A DNA stretch of 64,000 bases, taken from the NCBI RefSeq assembly GCF_006547065.1, contig NZ_CP041243.1:2495001-2559000 (forward strand), given 5' to 3'. Below, one piece after another: positions 8,295-16,333 of this stretch (the first letter of the stretch is position 1; each line of letters opens with the position of its first letter). This stretch comes from Brevundimonas sp. M20 (lineage in GTDB: Bacteria; Pseudomonadota; Alphaproteobacteria; Caulobacterales; Caulobacteraceae). Below the pieces are notes generated by a model. The model did no database searches. It was not told where the DNA came from and saw only the letters and a list, made by a program, of their open reading frames with translations. The position numbers and the translations under genes were made by a program.

Positions 8295-8428
8295 CCGTCT
8301 ATCCCGTCCATGCGGCGATAGACGGTCTCGCGGAGCGTCCTCCGGCCAGTTCTTTTGTTTTCGTTGCGTTTTTTCAAAACGCGATAGACGGGATAGACGG
8401 CATAGACTGTTTTTTAAAACCGTCTATC
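8295..8428. repeat. Iterated GATAGACGG palindromic repeat
   Basis: Five exact copies of GATAGACGG lie between two genes. Three are on the plus strand (8317, 8383, 8392) and two are complementary (CCGTCTATC at 8295 and 8420). A decayed copy, CATAGACTG, is at 8401. They make two stems: 8295-8303 with 8317-8325 (9 bp), and 8381-8391 with 8420-8430 (11 bp). The loop of the second is T-rich. It could be a mobile palindromic element or a structured transcript end. Confidence 0.7.
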
Positions 8429-8431
8429 GCC

Positions 8432-8458
8432 CGCACTATTCGCACTGTTCGCACTCGT
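8432..8458 (+). repeat. Three tandem 9-bp CGCACTnTT repeats
   Basis: CGCACTATT, CGCACTGTT and CGCACTCGT run head to tail directly before the ribosome-binding site (GGAGAG) of the SDR gene. The 9-bp phase is close to one helical turn, as expected of a small operator. Function unknown. Confidence 0.55.
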
Positions 8459-8478
8459 TTTTCCGCCGGAGAGTCTCA

Positions 8479-9156
8479 ATGTCTGACCGCGTGATCCTTG
8501 TGACCGGAGGCCACGGCGCCCTCGGCTCCGCCGTCGTTCAGGCGGCTCTGGCCGACGGACTGAAGGTGGCCATCATTGACCACGCCCGGGGCCATGCGGT
8601 TCCCGAGGGCGTGCTGGAGCTGGGGGGCGTCGACCTGACCGACCCCGCCGAGGCCGCGCAGGCGATCAACGCCGCCGCCGACCACTTCGGCCGCCTCGAC
8701 GCCCTGCTGAACATCGCCGGCGGCTTCGTCTGGCAGACCACCGACGACGAACAGCCCGCGTGGGAGAAGATGTTCGCCCTGAACCTCTCGACCGCCCTGA
8801 ACGCCAGCCGCGCCGCCCTGCCATGGCTCAAGGCCTCGCCGGAGGGCCGGATCGTCAACGTGGGCGCCAACGCCGCCATCAGGTCCGCCGCGGGCATGGG
8901 CGCCTACGCCGCGTCGAAGGCGGGCGTTCACCGCCTGACCGAAAGCCTGGCCGAGGAACTGAAGTCCACCGCCGTCACGGTCAACGCCGTCCTCCCCTCG
9001 ATCCTCGACACCGCCCAGAACCGCGCCGACATGCCCGACGCCGACCCGTCGAAGTGGGTCGCCCCCGCCGACCTCGCCCGCGTCATCTTGTTCCTCGCCT
9101 CCCCCGAAGCCCGGGCGGTGACGGGGGCGCTTCTGCCCGTCACCGGGAAGGTTTGA
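8479..9156 (+). CDS. SDR oxidoreductase resembling dihydropteridine reductase
   Basis: 225 residues of a short-chain dehydrogenase. The NAD(P)-binding motif TGGHGALG is at residues 9-16, NIAGG at 78-82, and the catalytic pair Tyr143/Lys147 is in YAASK. The usual catalytic Ser, 13 residues before the Tyr, is Ala130 in GANAAIRSAAGMGAY. This and the later stretch VLPSILDTAQNRADMPDADP closely follow animal quinonoid dihydropteridine reductase, which also lacks that Ser. The substrate is therefore probably a pterin-like or quinonoid compound, though this is inferred. The ribosome-binding site GGAGAG fixes the start. The lyase gene follows after 11 bases, so the two are likely co-transcribed. Confidence 0.85.
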   Translation: MSDRVILVTGGHGALGSAVVQAALADGLKVAIIDHARGHAVPEGVLELGGVDLTDPAEAAQAINAAADHFGRLDALLNIAGGFVWQTTDDEQPAWEKMFALNLSTALNASRAALPWLKASPEGRIVNVGANAAIRSAAGMGAYAASKAGVHRLTESLAEELKSTAVTVNAVLPSILDTAQNRADMPDADPSKWVAPADLARVILFLASPEARAVTGALLPVTGKV

Positions 9157-9167
9157 GCCCCGGGCGT

Positions 9168-9989
9168 ATGAGATCCGCCCTCTTCCTCCCCGCCGGCAAC
9201 CCGCGCGCCATCCAGAAGGCCCGCACGCTGGACTGCGACGTCGCCATCCTCGACCTCGAGGACGCCGTCGCGCCGGAGATGAAGGCCGACGCCCGCGCCG
9301 CCGCCGTTCAGGCGCTCCGCGACGGCGGCTTCGGCCCGCGCCTCGGCGTCCGCATCAACGGGCTCGACACCCCGTGGGGCGCCGATGACCTCACGGCCCT
9401 GTCCGACGCGGGCGTCACATTGGTCGTCGCGCCCAAGGTCGATGACGCCGACGCCGCTCGCGCCCTGACCGCCGCCCTGCCCTCCGATGCCGTCCTCTGG
9501 GCCATGATCGAAACGCCCCGCGCCCTGCTGAACCTGAGCGCCATCGCTGCAACCCCGCGGCTGGAGGCCCTGATGCTGGGGGTCAACGACCTCGCCGTCG
9601 GCCTGCGCACCAGCCCGGCGCCGGACCGTGAGCCGCTCAAGCCATGGCTGGCCGCCACCGTCGCCGCCGCCCGCGCCCACGGCCTGCTGGCCCTCGACGG
9701 CGTCTACAACGCCTTCACCGACGCCGAAGGCTTCGCCGCCGAATGCGCGCAAGGCCGCCTCTATGGCTTTGACGGCAAGAGCCTGATCCACCCCTCCCAG
9801 ATCGCCCCGGCCAACGCCGCCTTCGGCCCGTCAGAGGCCGAAATCGCCCACGCCCGCGCCATCGTCGCCGCCTTCTCCGCCCCCGACGCCAAGGGCAAGG
9901 GCGCGATCCGGGTGGATGGCCGCATGGTCGAACGCCTGCATCTTTCAGAAGCCGAACGTGTTCTCAGCCATCTCGACCGGGGCCGCTGA
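9168..9989 (+). CDS. HpcH/HpaI aldolase, CitE-like CoA-ester lyase
   Basis: 273 residues. It opens with MRSALFLPAGNPRAIQKA and LDCDVAILDLEDAVAPEMK, the N-terminus of citrate-lyase-beta-like enzymes. Arg/Glu/Asp active-site segments follow (VRINGLDTPW, MIETPRALLN, GVNDLAVGLR) and the family C-terminus GKGAIRVDGRMVE is present. Such enzymes cleave or form malyl-CoA, citramalyl-CoA or related esters using Mg2+. No citrate lyase alpha or gamma genes are nearby, so it is probably a stand-alone CoA-ester lyase. The start directly after the SDR stop removes a long spurious extension. Confidence 0.88.
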   Translation: MRSALFLPAGNPRAIQKARTLDCDVAILDLEDAVAPEMKADARAAAVQALRDGGFGPRLGVRINGLDTPWGADDLTALSDAGVTLVVAPKVDDADAARALTAALPSDAVLWAMIETPRALLNLSAIAATPRLEALMLGVNDLAVGLRTSPAPDREPLKPWLAATVAAARAHGLLALDGVYNAFTDAEGFAAECAQGRLYGFDGKSLIHPSQIAPANAAFGPSEAEIAHARAIVAAFSAPDAKGKGAIRVDGRMVERLHLSEAERVLSHLDRGR

Positions 9990-10085
9990 CGGGCCTATCT
10001 AGTCCGTCCAGAAACAGAACGCGCAGGCGCCCCCTCAAGAAGCGTGGCGCCGCGCGCCGAGCGTTAGGGGCGCTTAAGGAAACCT

Positions 10086-11207
10086 ATGACCCACGCCGTC
10101 ATCGCCGCCACCGGCCTGTTCACGCCGGACCAGTCGATCTCCAACGAAGAACTGGTGGCCGCCTACAACGCCTACGCCGACCGCTTCAACGAGCGCCACA
10201 GCGCCGAGATCGCCGAGGGCGACGTCGCGCCCCTGACCCACTCCTCGGTCGAGTTCATCGAGAAGGCGTCCGGCATCAAGTCGCGCTTCGTGCTGGACAA
10301 GGCGGGCGTCCTCGACCCCGAGCGCATGGCCCCGAACATCCCCGAACGCTCGAACGAGGAACTGTCGGTCCTCGCTGAAATGGCCGTGAAGGCCGCTCGG
10401 GACGCCATCGCCGCCTGGGGCAAGCCGGTCAGCGAGATCGGCGCCGTCCTGTGCGCCGCCTCCAACATGCAGCGCGCCTATCCGGCCATGGCCATCGAGA
10501 TCCAGCAGGCGCTGGGCATCGAGGGCTTCGCCTTCGACATGAACGTGGCCTGCTCCTCGGCCACCTTCGGGCTCAAGACGGCGGCGGACTTTATCGCCTC
10601 CGGCTCGGTGAAGGCCGTGCTGATGGTCAATCCGGAAGTCTGCTCGGCCCACCTGAACTTCAAGGATCGCGACAGCCACTTTATCTTCGGCGACGTCGCC
10701 ACCGCCGTCATCATCGAGTCGTCCGATCAGGCCGCCCCCGGCGGTTGGGACATTCTCGGCACGCGTCTGAAGACCAGCTTCTCGAACAACATCCGCAACA
10801 ATTTCGGCTTCCTGAACAACGCCGCCCCCGAAGGCATCGGCGCCCCGGACAAGCTGTTCGTCCAGCAAGGACGAAAAGTCTTCAAGGACGTGGTGCCGAT
10901 GGTCTCGGACATGATCGTCGATCATGCGGGCGAGCTGGGCCTCGACCCCACCGGGCTGAAGCGGATGTGGCTCCATCAGGCCAACATCAACATGAACCAG
11001 TTCATCGGCCGCAAGGTGCTGGGCCGCGAGCCCGAGCCGGGCGAGAACGTCATCATCCTGGACGAGTACGCCAACACCTCGTCCGCCGGTTCGATCATCG
11101 CCTTCCACCTGCACCACGACGGCTTCGCCCCCGGCGACACCGGCCTGATCTGCAGCTTCGGCGCCGGCTACTCCGCCGGCACGGTCTTCGTCCGCAAGCG
11201 CGCCTGA
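10086..11207 (+). CDS. Beta-ketoacyl-ACP synthase III-like enzyme, long form
   Basis: Condensing enzyme of the FabH fold. 373 residues, about 55 longer than E. coli FabH. The catalytic triad is visible as Cys156 (NVACSSATFG), His297 (WLHQANIN) and Asn330 (EYANTSSAG). The extra length lies in the first 90 residues. FabH starts fatty-acid synthesis from acyl-CoA and malonyl-ACP. Longer relatives can use medium-chain acyl-CoA, so this may feed degradation products back into synthesis rather than being the main FabH. No other fatty-acid genes adjoin it, so it is given no gene symbol. Confidence 0.85.
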   Translation: MTHAVIAATGLFTPDQSISNEELVAAYNAYADRFNERHSAEIAEGDVAPLTHSSVEFIEKASGIKSRFVLDKAGVLDPERMAPNIPERSNEELSVLAEMAVKAARDAIAAWGKPVSEIGAVLCAASNMQRAYPAMAIEIQQALGIEGFAFDMNVACSSATFGLKTAADFIASGSVKAVLMVNPEVCSAHLNFKDRDSHFIFGDVATAVIIESSDQAAPGGWDILGTRLKTSFSNNIRNNFGFLNNAAPEGIGAPDKLFVQQGRKVFKDVVPMVSDMIVDHAGELGLDPTGLKRMWLHQANINMNQFIGRKVLGREPEPGENVIILDEYANTSSAGSIIAFHLHHDGFAPGDTGLICSFGAGYSAGTVFVRKRA

Positions 11208-11215
11208 CGACAAAA

Positions 11216-11282
11216 TTGCGATCAATTCGCAAAATCGTCAGACAGCCAGCCATCTGCGATTGATTCTGCAAATCGTTCGCAG
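11216..11282 (+). promoter_or_regulatory. Fur-box-like dyads upstream of the TonB receptor
   Basis: TTGCGATCAATTCGCAA (11216-11232) and CTGCAAATCGTTCGCAG (11266-11282) both fit a 7-3-7 dyad of the form TTGCGAA-nnn-TTCGCAA. A weaker match, CTGCGATTGATTCTGCA, overlaps at 11254-11270. The same pattern occurs before two other genes in the window. The alphaproteobacterial Fur or a related regulator is the likely binder, consistent with an iron-uptake gene downstream. Confidence 0.6.
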
Positions 11283-11287
11283 TAATT

Positions 11288-11316
11288 GCCCCGCCTGTTC
11301 ATCAAGCGGGGCTTTT
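11288..11316 (+). terminator. Hairpin with T-run directly before the TonB receptor start
   Basis: GCCCCGC (11288-11294), an 11-base loop, GCGGGGC (11306-11312), then TTTT. This looks like an intrinsic terminator for the FabH-like gene, yet it lies after the Fur-like dyads and only two bases before the ATG of the receptor, so it would also be in the receptor's leader. Confidence 0.6.
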
Positions 11317-11318
11317 CC

Positions 11319-13574
11319 ATGCGTACCCTCCTCCTCTCCGCCGGGCTCGCCGCCCTGACCGTCGCCGCCGCGCCCTCGGCCATGGCCCAGACCACCGGGT
11401 CGCAGGAGGCCGCCCAGCTGCCCCCGGTCAGCGTTCTGGCCACTCGCACCGAGACCCGCACGGACGAGGCCCCGGCCACCGTCACCGTCATCACCGCCGC
11501 CCGGATCGAGGCCGAGCTGGCCACCGACATCAAGGACCTGGTCCGCTTCGAGCCGGGCGTCAGCGTCGTCAGCCAGCCCCAGCGCTTCGGCGCCGCCCTC
11601 GGCACGACCGGCCGTGGCGGCAACGAGGGCTTCACCATCCGCGGCATGGGCGGTGATCGGGTCCTGATCGTCGTCGACGGCGTCCGCGTCCCCGACGGCT
11701 TCACCTTCGGGGCCCAGAGCGTCGGTCGCGGCGGTTACTCGGACCTCGATCTGATGAAGTCGGTCGAAATCCTGCGCGGCCCTGCCTCGGCCCTCTACGG
11801 CTCGGACGGCGTCGCCGGCGCGGTGGCCTTCACCACCCGCGACCCAGCCGACCTGCTGCGTGACGGCCAGACCTTCGGCGCCCGCGCCCGCGTCGGCTTC
11901 AACTCGGCGGACGAGAGCACCACGACCTCGGGCGTCATCGCCGGTCGCGTCGGCGCCTTCAGCGGCATGGTCGGCTGGACCGGCCGCGACGGCGAGGAGA
12001 CCGAGACCCAAGGCAAGATCACCGGCGAAGAGACCGTCATGGTCGGCTCCACGCCCTCGATCGTCTATTCGAACCGCACCGTCGCCAACCCGATGGAGTT
12101 CAGCTCCGACGCCTGGCTGGCCAAGCTGGTCTGGGACTTCGCGCCGGGCCAGAGCCTGCGCCTGTCCTACGACAGCTACCGGTCGGAGATGGACGCCGAT
12201 GTTCTGAGCGGCCGCACCACCCGCACCCTCGCCGCCCCGCCGACCGCCGCCACCGCCGTCCTCGGCCTCACCGCCCACGACACCACCGAGCGTGAACAGT
12301 TCCAGCTGGCCTACCGCCTGAAGGACGTGCTTGGCTTCGACAGCGGCCAGTTCACGGTCTACCAGCAGGACTCGACCACCCGTCAGTTCACCGCCGAAGA
12401 CCGCGTCGGCACGGACCGCACCCGGGACAACACCTTCGACAACGAGGTGTTCGGCCTGTCGGGCGACCTGACCCGTACCTTCGGTTTCAACCGCATCACC
12501 GTCGGCGGCGACTGGTCCGAAACCACCCAGCAGGGCGTCCGCTCGGGCGCCGTGCCCCCGGCTGGCGAGACCTTCCCCACCAGCGCCTTCCCCAAGACCG
12601 ACTTCACCTTGGGCGGCCTGTTCATCCAGGACGAGATCAGCCTTCTGGACGGCGCCCTGAAGATCATCCCCGCCGTTCGCTGGGACACCTTCGAGCTGAG
12701 CACCGCCAACGATCCGCTGTACCCGGGGCCGCGCGCCGACCAGTCGGACGACCATTTCTCGCCCAAGCTGGGCGTGGTCTGGTGGAGCAACGACCAGTTC
12801 GGCCTGTTCGCCAATTGGGGTGAAGGCTTCAAGGCCCCGACCCCGAGCCAGGTGAATAACTACTTCGCCAACCTGGCCTTCGGTTACGCCTCGGCTCCGA
12901 ACCCCGACCTGAAGCCGGAAACCAGCCAGAGCGTCGAGTTCGGCGCCCGCTTCCGCAACCTGTCCCTGCTGGGCGGGACCTTCGCCGGTCAGGCCGTGGT
13001 CTTCCAGACCGACTACTCGGACTTCATCAGCCAGCAGGTCGTCTCGGGCGCCGGCACCCCGGCTGATCCGATGGTCTATCAGTGGATCAACTTCACCGAC
13101 GTCGAGATCAAGGGCTTCGAAGCCCGCGCCGACGCCTGGTGGGACAACGGCGTCAGCGCCCGCTTCGCCTTCGCCTATGCCGAGGGGGAAACCACCAGCG
13201 CCGGTGTGACCACCCAGCTGTCGACCATCGACCCGATCAAGGTCGTCTTCGGTCTGGGCTACGATGAACCGGCCGGTCGCTTCGGCGGCCAGCTGATCAC
13301 CACCTGGTCGGACGCCAAGGACGTGGCCGACACCGATGGCCTGAGCTGCTACGCCGCCGGCTGCTACGTCGGCGACGACTTCGCTCTGGTCGACCTGACC
13401 GCTTACTGGAACGTCAACGAGCAGGTCACGGCCCGCATCGGCGTCTTCAACCTGCTGGACGAGAAGTACAGCTGGTGGAGCGACGTCCGGGGCGTCGCCG
13501 CCTCATCTGCGGTCAAGGACGCCTACACCCAGCCGGGCCGCAACATCGGCCTGTCGCTGGCCTTGCGGTACTGA
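11319..13574 (+). CDS. TonB-dependent outer-membrane receptor, haem/transferrin family
   Basis: 751 residues. Signal peptide MRTLLLSAGLAALTVAAAPS with cleavage after AMAQ, then a TonB-box-like LPPVSVLATRTE. The plug domain (about 45-165) includes GFTIRGMGGDRVLIVVDGVR and VEILRGPASALYGSDGVAGA. A beta-barrel follows and ends in an aromatic strand (NIGLSLALRY). The early VTVITAARIEAEL and the overall length fit the TonB-dependent haemoglobin/transferrin/lactoferrin receptor family, so haem or an iron complex is the probable ligand. Fur-like dyads upstream and the DUF6607 gene downstream support an iron role. The ATG was chosen for the signal peptide. An in-frame start at 11286 precedes the hairpin. 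Confidence 0.92.
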   Translation: MRTLLLSAGLAALTVAAAPSAMAQTTGSQEAAQLPPVSVLATRTETRTDEAPATVTVITAARIEAELATDIKDLVRFEPGVSVVSQPQRFGAALGTTGRGGNEGFTIRGMGGDRVLIVVDGVRVPDGFTFGAQSVGRGGYSDLDLMKSVEILRGPASALYGSDGVAGAVAFTTRDPADLLRDGQTFGARARVGFNSADESTTTSGVIAGRVGAFSGMVGWTGRDGEETETQGKITGEETVMVGSTPSIVYSNRTVANPMEFSSDAWLAKLVWDFAPGQSLRLSYDSYRSEMDADVLSGRTTRTLAAPPTAATAVLGLTAHDTTEREQFQLAYRLKDVLGFDSGQFTVYQQDSTTRQFTAEDRVGTDRTRDNTFDNEVFGLSGDLTRTFGFNRITVGGDWSETTQQGVRSGAVPPAGETFPTSAFPKTDFTLGGLFIQDEISLLDGALKIIPAVRWDTFELSTANDPLYPGPRADQSDDHFSPKLGVVWWSNDQFGLFANWGEGFKAPTPSQVNNYFANLAFGYASAPNPDLKPETSQSVEFGARFRNLSLLGGTFAGQAVVFQTDYSDFISQQVVSGAGTPADPMVYQWINFTDVEIKGFEARADAWWDNGVSARFAFAYAEGETTSAGVTTQLSTIDPIKVVFGLGYDEPAGRFGGQLITTWSDAKDVADTDGLSCYAAGCYVGDDFALVDLTAYWNVNEQVTARIGVFNLLDEKYSWWSDVRGVAASSAVKDAYTQPGRNIGLSLALRY

Positions 13575-13590
13575 GCCTTCTTCCGGATAA

Positions 13591-13607
13591 CGAGAATGAC
13601 TCTCATT
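13591..13607 (+). promoter_or_regulatory. Fur-box-like dyad before the DUF6607 gene
   Basis: CGAGAATGACTCTCATT differs at one position from the core GAGAATGATTCTC of classical Fur boxes and contains GAATGA-CTC-TCATTC as a perfect dyad. It lies 17-33 bases after the receptor stop and 15 bases before the DUF6607 start, so it could give that gene its own iron control. Confidence 0.6.
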
Positions 13608-13622
13608 CAACGGACCCGTCAC

Positions 13623-14636
13623 ATGCGCCGCGCCCTGTTGCTCACCACTGTCCTGTCCGCCGCCCTCGCGGCGTCCGCCCCGGCCCTTGCCGAAGTCGCC
13701 CCAATAGCGAACCCGGGGGCGGCCGCGGTCACCACCCCGGCGACCAGCCAGTTCGAGCGGGATCGCCAGTCGATCCTCGCCCAGGCCGGCCAATGGCGGG
13801 TCCGGTTCGACATGCGGGAGAACGTCAGCTTCCGCGCCGGCTATGAGCCGCTGGAGGAGAAGCTGTCCGCCGGCAACGAGATCGTCCGCGTCGTCCATGA
13901 CGACGGCGCCCGGATCAGCCTGCAGCACATCCTCGTCATCAGCGATGACGCGGGCAACCACATGGTCATCAAGCACTGGCGTCAGGACTGGGTCTATGAG
14001 CCCGAAACCGTCCTGACCTACGCCGGTCCGAACCACTGGGTCCTGACCCCGGTTTCGGCCGACGAGCGCCGGGGCGCCTGGTCCCAGACCGTCTGGCAGA
14101 CGGACGACAGCCCCCGCTACGGCGGCGTCGGCCGCTGGAGCTATGACCATGGCCGGTCGGAGTGGACCTCCAACCCGACCTGGCGTCCGCTGGCCCGCCG
14201 CGACGCGGTCCGCGACCCGATCTACGACCGCTATCTGGGCACAAACCGCCACGCCCTGACACCGGAAGGCTGGGTCCATATCCAGGACAATGTGAAGATG
14301 GGTCCGGCCGAGGGCGAAGGGAGCGAACCCGTCGCCATCGTCCAGGAAGACGTCATCAACACCTACCGCCGCGTCGACAACTATGACCCGACGCCCGGCG
14401 ACGCCTACTGGGCCGCGACCAGGGACTACTGGGCCGGCGTCCGGGCCGCCTGGGACGAGGTCGCTGTCCGCAACGGCGGCATCTGGCTCGAGGAAGAAGC
14501 CAACCGCGGCGCCGTCACCGGCAAGCCGCTGATGGACTGGGCCGACGAAATCCAGGCCGGAACCCTCACCACCGACGCCGCCATCGCACGGGCGCGTGAA
14601 CTGATCGGCCGCGCCACCGTGGCCCCGGCGTCGTAG
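13623..14636 (+). CDS. DUF6607 family secreted protein
   Basis: 337 residues. The signal peptide is MRRALLLTTVLSAALAASAP, cleaved after ALAE. The mature protein is rich in Trp and Tyr with recurring WRVRFDM, HWRQDWVYEPE, HWVLTPVSADERRG and RWSYDHGRSEWTSNPTWRPL, which I recognise as the DUF6607 family. Members are often found beside haem-type TonB receptors. Their function is not established, and a haem- or iron-handling role in the periplasm is an inference from context. The ATG at 13623 gives a proper signal peptide. An earlier ATG at 13596 lies inside the Fur-like dyad. Confidence 0.82.
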   Translation: MRRALLLTTVLSAALAASAPALAEVAPIANPGAAAVTTPATSQFERDRQSILAQAGQWRVRFDMRENVSFRAGYEPLEEKLSAGNEIVRVVHDDGARISLQHILVISDDAGNHMVIKHWRQDWVYEPETVLTYAGPNHWVLTPVSADERRGAWSQTVWQTDDSPRYGGVGRWSYDHGRSEWTSNPTWRPLARRDAVRDPIYDRYLGTNRHALTPEGWVHIQDNVKMGPAEGEGSEPVAIVQEDVINTYRRVDNYDPTPGDAYWAATRDYWAGVRAAWDEVAVRNGGIWLEEEANRGAVTGKPLMDWADEIQAGTLTTDAAIARARELIGRATVAPAS

Positions 14637-14666
14637 CCGAACCGTTCACGCGAAACGGGGGGGGAA

Positions 14667-14699
14667 GGGGGGACGCGGTACGGCGTCCCCCCCTTTTTT
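14667..14699 (+). terminator. Intrinsic terminator after the DUF6607 gene
   Basis: GGGGGGACGC (14667-14676), a 6-base loop, GCGTCCCCCC (14683-14692), then a run of six T (14694-14699). It closes the receptor/DUF6607 unit and abuts the end of the convergent gene. Confidence 0.9.
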
Positions 14700-16333
14700 C
14701 ATGCCCGCTGCAACCAGCCGCGATAGCGAACCAGCCGCCTCAGCAAGGGGGCGTTGATCGTAACGTCGAAGACGAAGCGGCCCTGCTCATCGACCTCCTC
14801 TAACGCGACGGCCGAGGGGCCGAGAGCCTTCGGCAGCGGGATCGGCCCCAGCCGCCAACCGATAACCTGATAGATCAGCCGCCCGCCTTCCGGCGTCAGG
14901 CTCAGGTCCATGCTGACCGGCCCGAACCCCTCGCGCACCACGCCGCCCAGCCGGGCGTGCGACAGGACGCTGGCGAAGCGGTGTCCGCCGATCCGGCGTC
15001 GCCAGATCGACCGCTCCCCATCTGCATCGATGGCCACCTCGGCCTCGCAGTCCGCCTGCGCCTTCGGGAAGCCGACGATCCGGGCGACCAGCGCCGCCAG
15101 CGGCCCTGATGCGCCCTCCGTCATCGCCCTGCCCCGCCACACCGACCGCCCCGGCGTCTCATGCAGCGCCCGGACGGGTTCGGGCAGATCGTCAAAGGCC
15201 GGGCCGATGGCGCGGGGATACAGGCCGCGCTCCACGACCACTTCGGTCGCCAGCCTGTGTGGTGACATCTCCTGTGTGATCGCTTCCAGAGGGAGGACGC
15301 TGACACAGGCCCTCGCCCCCGGCGTAACCCGCCCGGCGATGATGGCGCGGATCACGGCCAGTGCGGGCAGGCTGGGCGTCACCGGCCCTTCCCCCGGCTC
15401 GGCGACCAGCCGCCACACCGCGCGCACGGCCCGCCCCTGCCCGTCCACGCCGAGCGCCTGCACGCGCATGGCGCCGCGATCAGATCCGCTCACGGAATGC
15501 AGGCTCGCCAACGCCAGCAGAGGTCTGGCCAGCGGCACGGGGTTTAACCGGAACAGGCTGACCAGCCGGCCCAGCAGCCACGCCTCGAGATGAAGGGGCC
15601 AGGGCTCCATGCCGGCCAGAAACAGCGCTCGGTCGCGGGGCCGGAACCGCTGGGGGAACAGATCAAGGTCCGGCGTCTCGCACAGCGACACTGAGCGCCG
15701 CCCCGCCGCCCCGAAGTCCCGCCGGTACAGCCCGCTCCAGCCGCGCCGGGTCGTCCATGCCCCATCCTCGAACACCCGCACGGGTCGGCCCATCCACGAC
15801 AGGATGGCCTGCATGACCGAAAGCCCCTTGGGCGCCCGCGCGCCGGGCGAGATGGCGGCCTCCACGGACACGACCTCCCGCCAGCCTTCGGTCAGATGAT
15901 CCAGCACGGCGTTGGACAGGGCCGGGGTCGAACTACACCCGGTCAAGGCGACCACGCCCGCCGCTCTCGCCGCCGCATCCAGCGCAGGGAAGGCGGCGAC
16001 GAAGTCCCGCCCGTCGGCTAGATCGACATAGTGCAGGCCTGCGGTGATGGCCGCCCGCGCCGTCGTCGGCTGCGCACCCTGAAACGGCCCGGCCATGTCG
16101 GCGACGATACTCGCGCCGGTCGCCGTCAGTTGCTCGGGGCTCAGGGTCGCGGTGTCCAGAACAGCGACCTCGACCGAAGCGCCCGAGAACGCCTTCCGCA
16201 GTCGCGCGGCCAGCGCCTCGGCCCGTTCCCGGCTGCGCCCCGCCACGACCAGACCGAAGCCGTGCCGCAACAGCCCCTCGGCCAGCCGCGAGCCGAACAC
16301 CCCACCCGCGCCGATCACCAGAACCTTGGTCAT
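14699..16333 (-). CDS. Saccharopine-dehydrogenase-like Rossmann protein fused to DUF4166
   Basis: 544 residues. The N-terminal half starts with the dinucleotide motif GAGGVFGSRLAEGLL and VVAGRSRERAEALAA, typical of the saccharopine dehydrogenase NADP-binding fold. It then has VADMAGPFQG and VALTGCSSTPALSNAVLD. The C-terminal part from about residue 370 (HETPGRSVWRGRA to the end) matches DUF4166. No real saccharopine dehydrogenase substrate site is evident, so lysine metabolism should not be assumed. It starts one base inside the stop of the DCC gene (TAATG), so the two are translationally coupled and probably cooperate. Confidence 0.82.
   Translation of the reverse strand: MTKVLVIGAGGVFGSRLAEGLLRHGFGLVVAGRSRERAEALAARLRKAFSGASVEVAVLDTATLSPEQLTATGASIVADMAGPFQGAQPTTARAAITAGLHYVDLADGRDFVAAFPALDAAARAAGVVALTGCSSTPALSNAVLDHLTEGWREVVSVEAAISPGARAPKGLSVMQAILSWMGRPVRVFEDGAWTTRRGWSGLYRRDFGAAGRRSVSLCETPDLDLFPQRFRPRDRALFLAGMEPWPLHLEAWLLGRLVSLFRLNPVPLARPLLALASLHSVSGSDRGAMRVQALGVDGQGRAVRAVWRLVAEPGEGPVTPSLPALAVIRAIIAGRVTPGARACVSVLPLEAITQEMSPHRLATEVVVERGLYPRAIGPAFDDLPEPVRALHETPGRSVWRGRAMTEGASGPLAALVARIVGFPKAQADCEAEVAIDADGERSIWRRRIGGHRFASVLSHARLGGVVREGFGPVSMDLSLTPEGGRLIYQVIGWRLGPIPLPKALGPSAVALEEVDEQGRFVFDVTINAPLLRRLVRYRGWLQRA

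Noticed and set aside
14699..16333. Lysine biosynthesis or degradation enzyme (true saccharopine dehydrogenase)
   Set aside because: Only the Rossmann part resembles that family. The C-terminal half is DUF4166 and no lysine-pathway genes adjoin.
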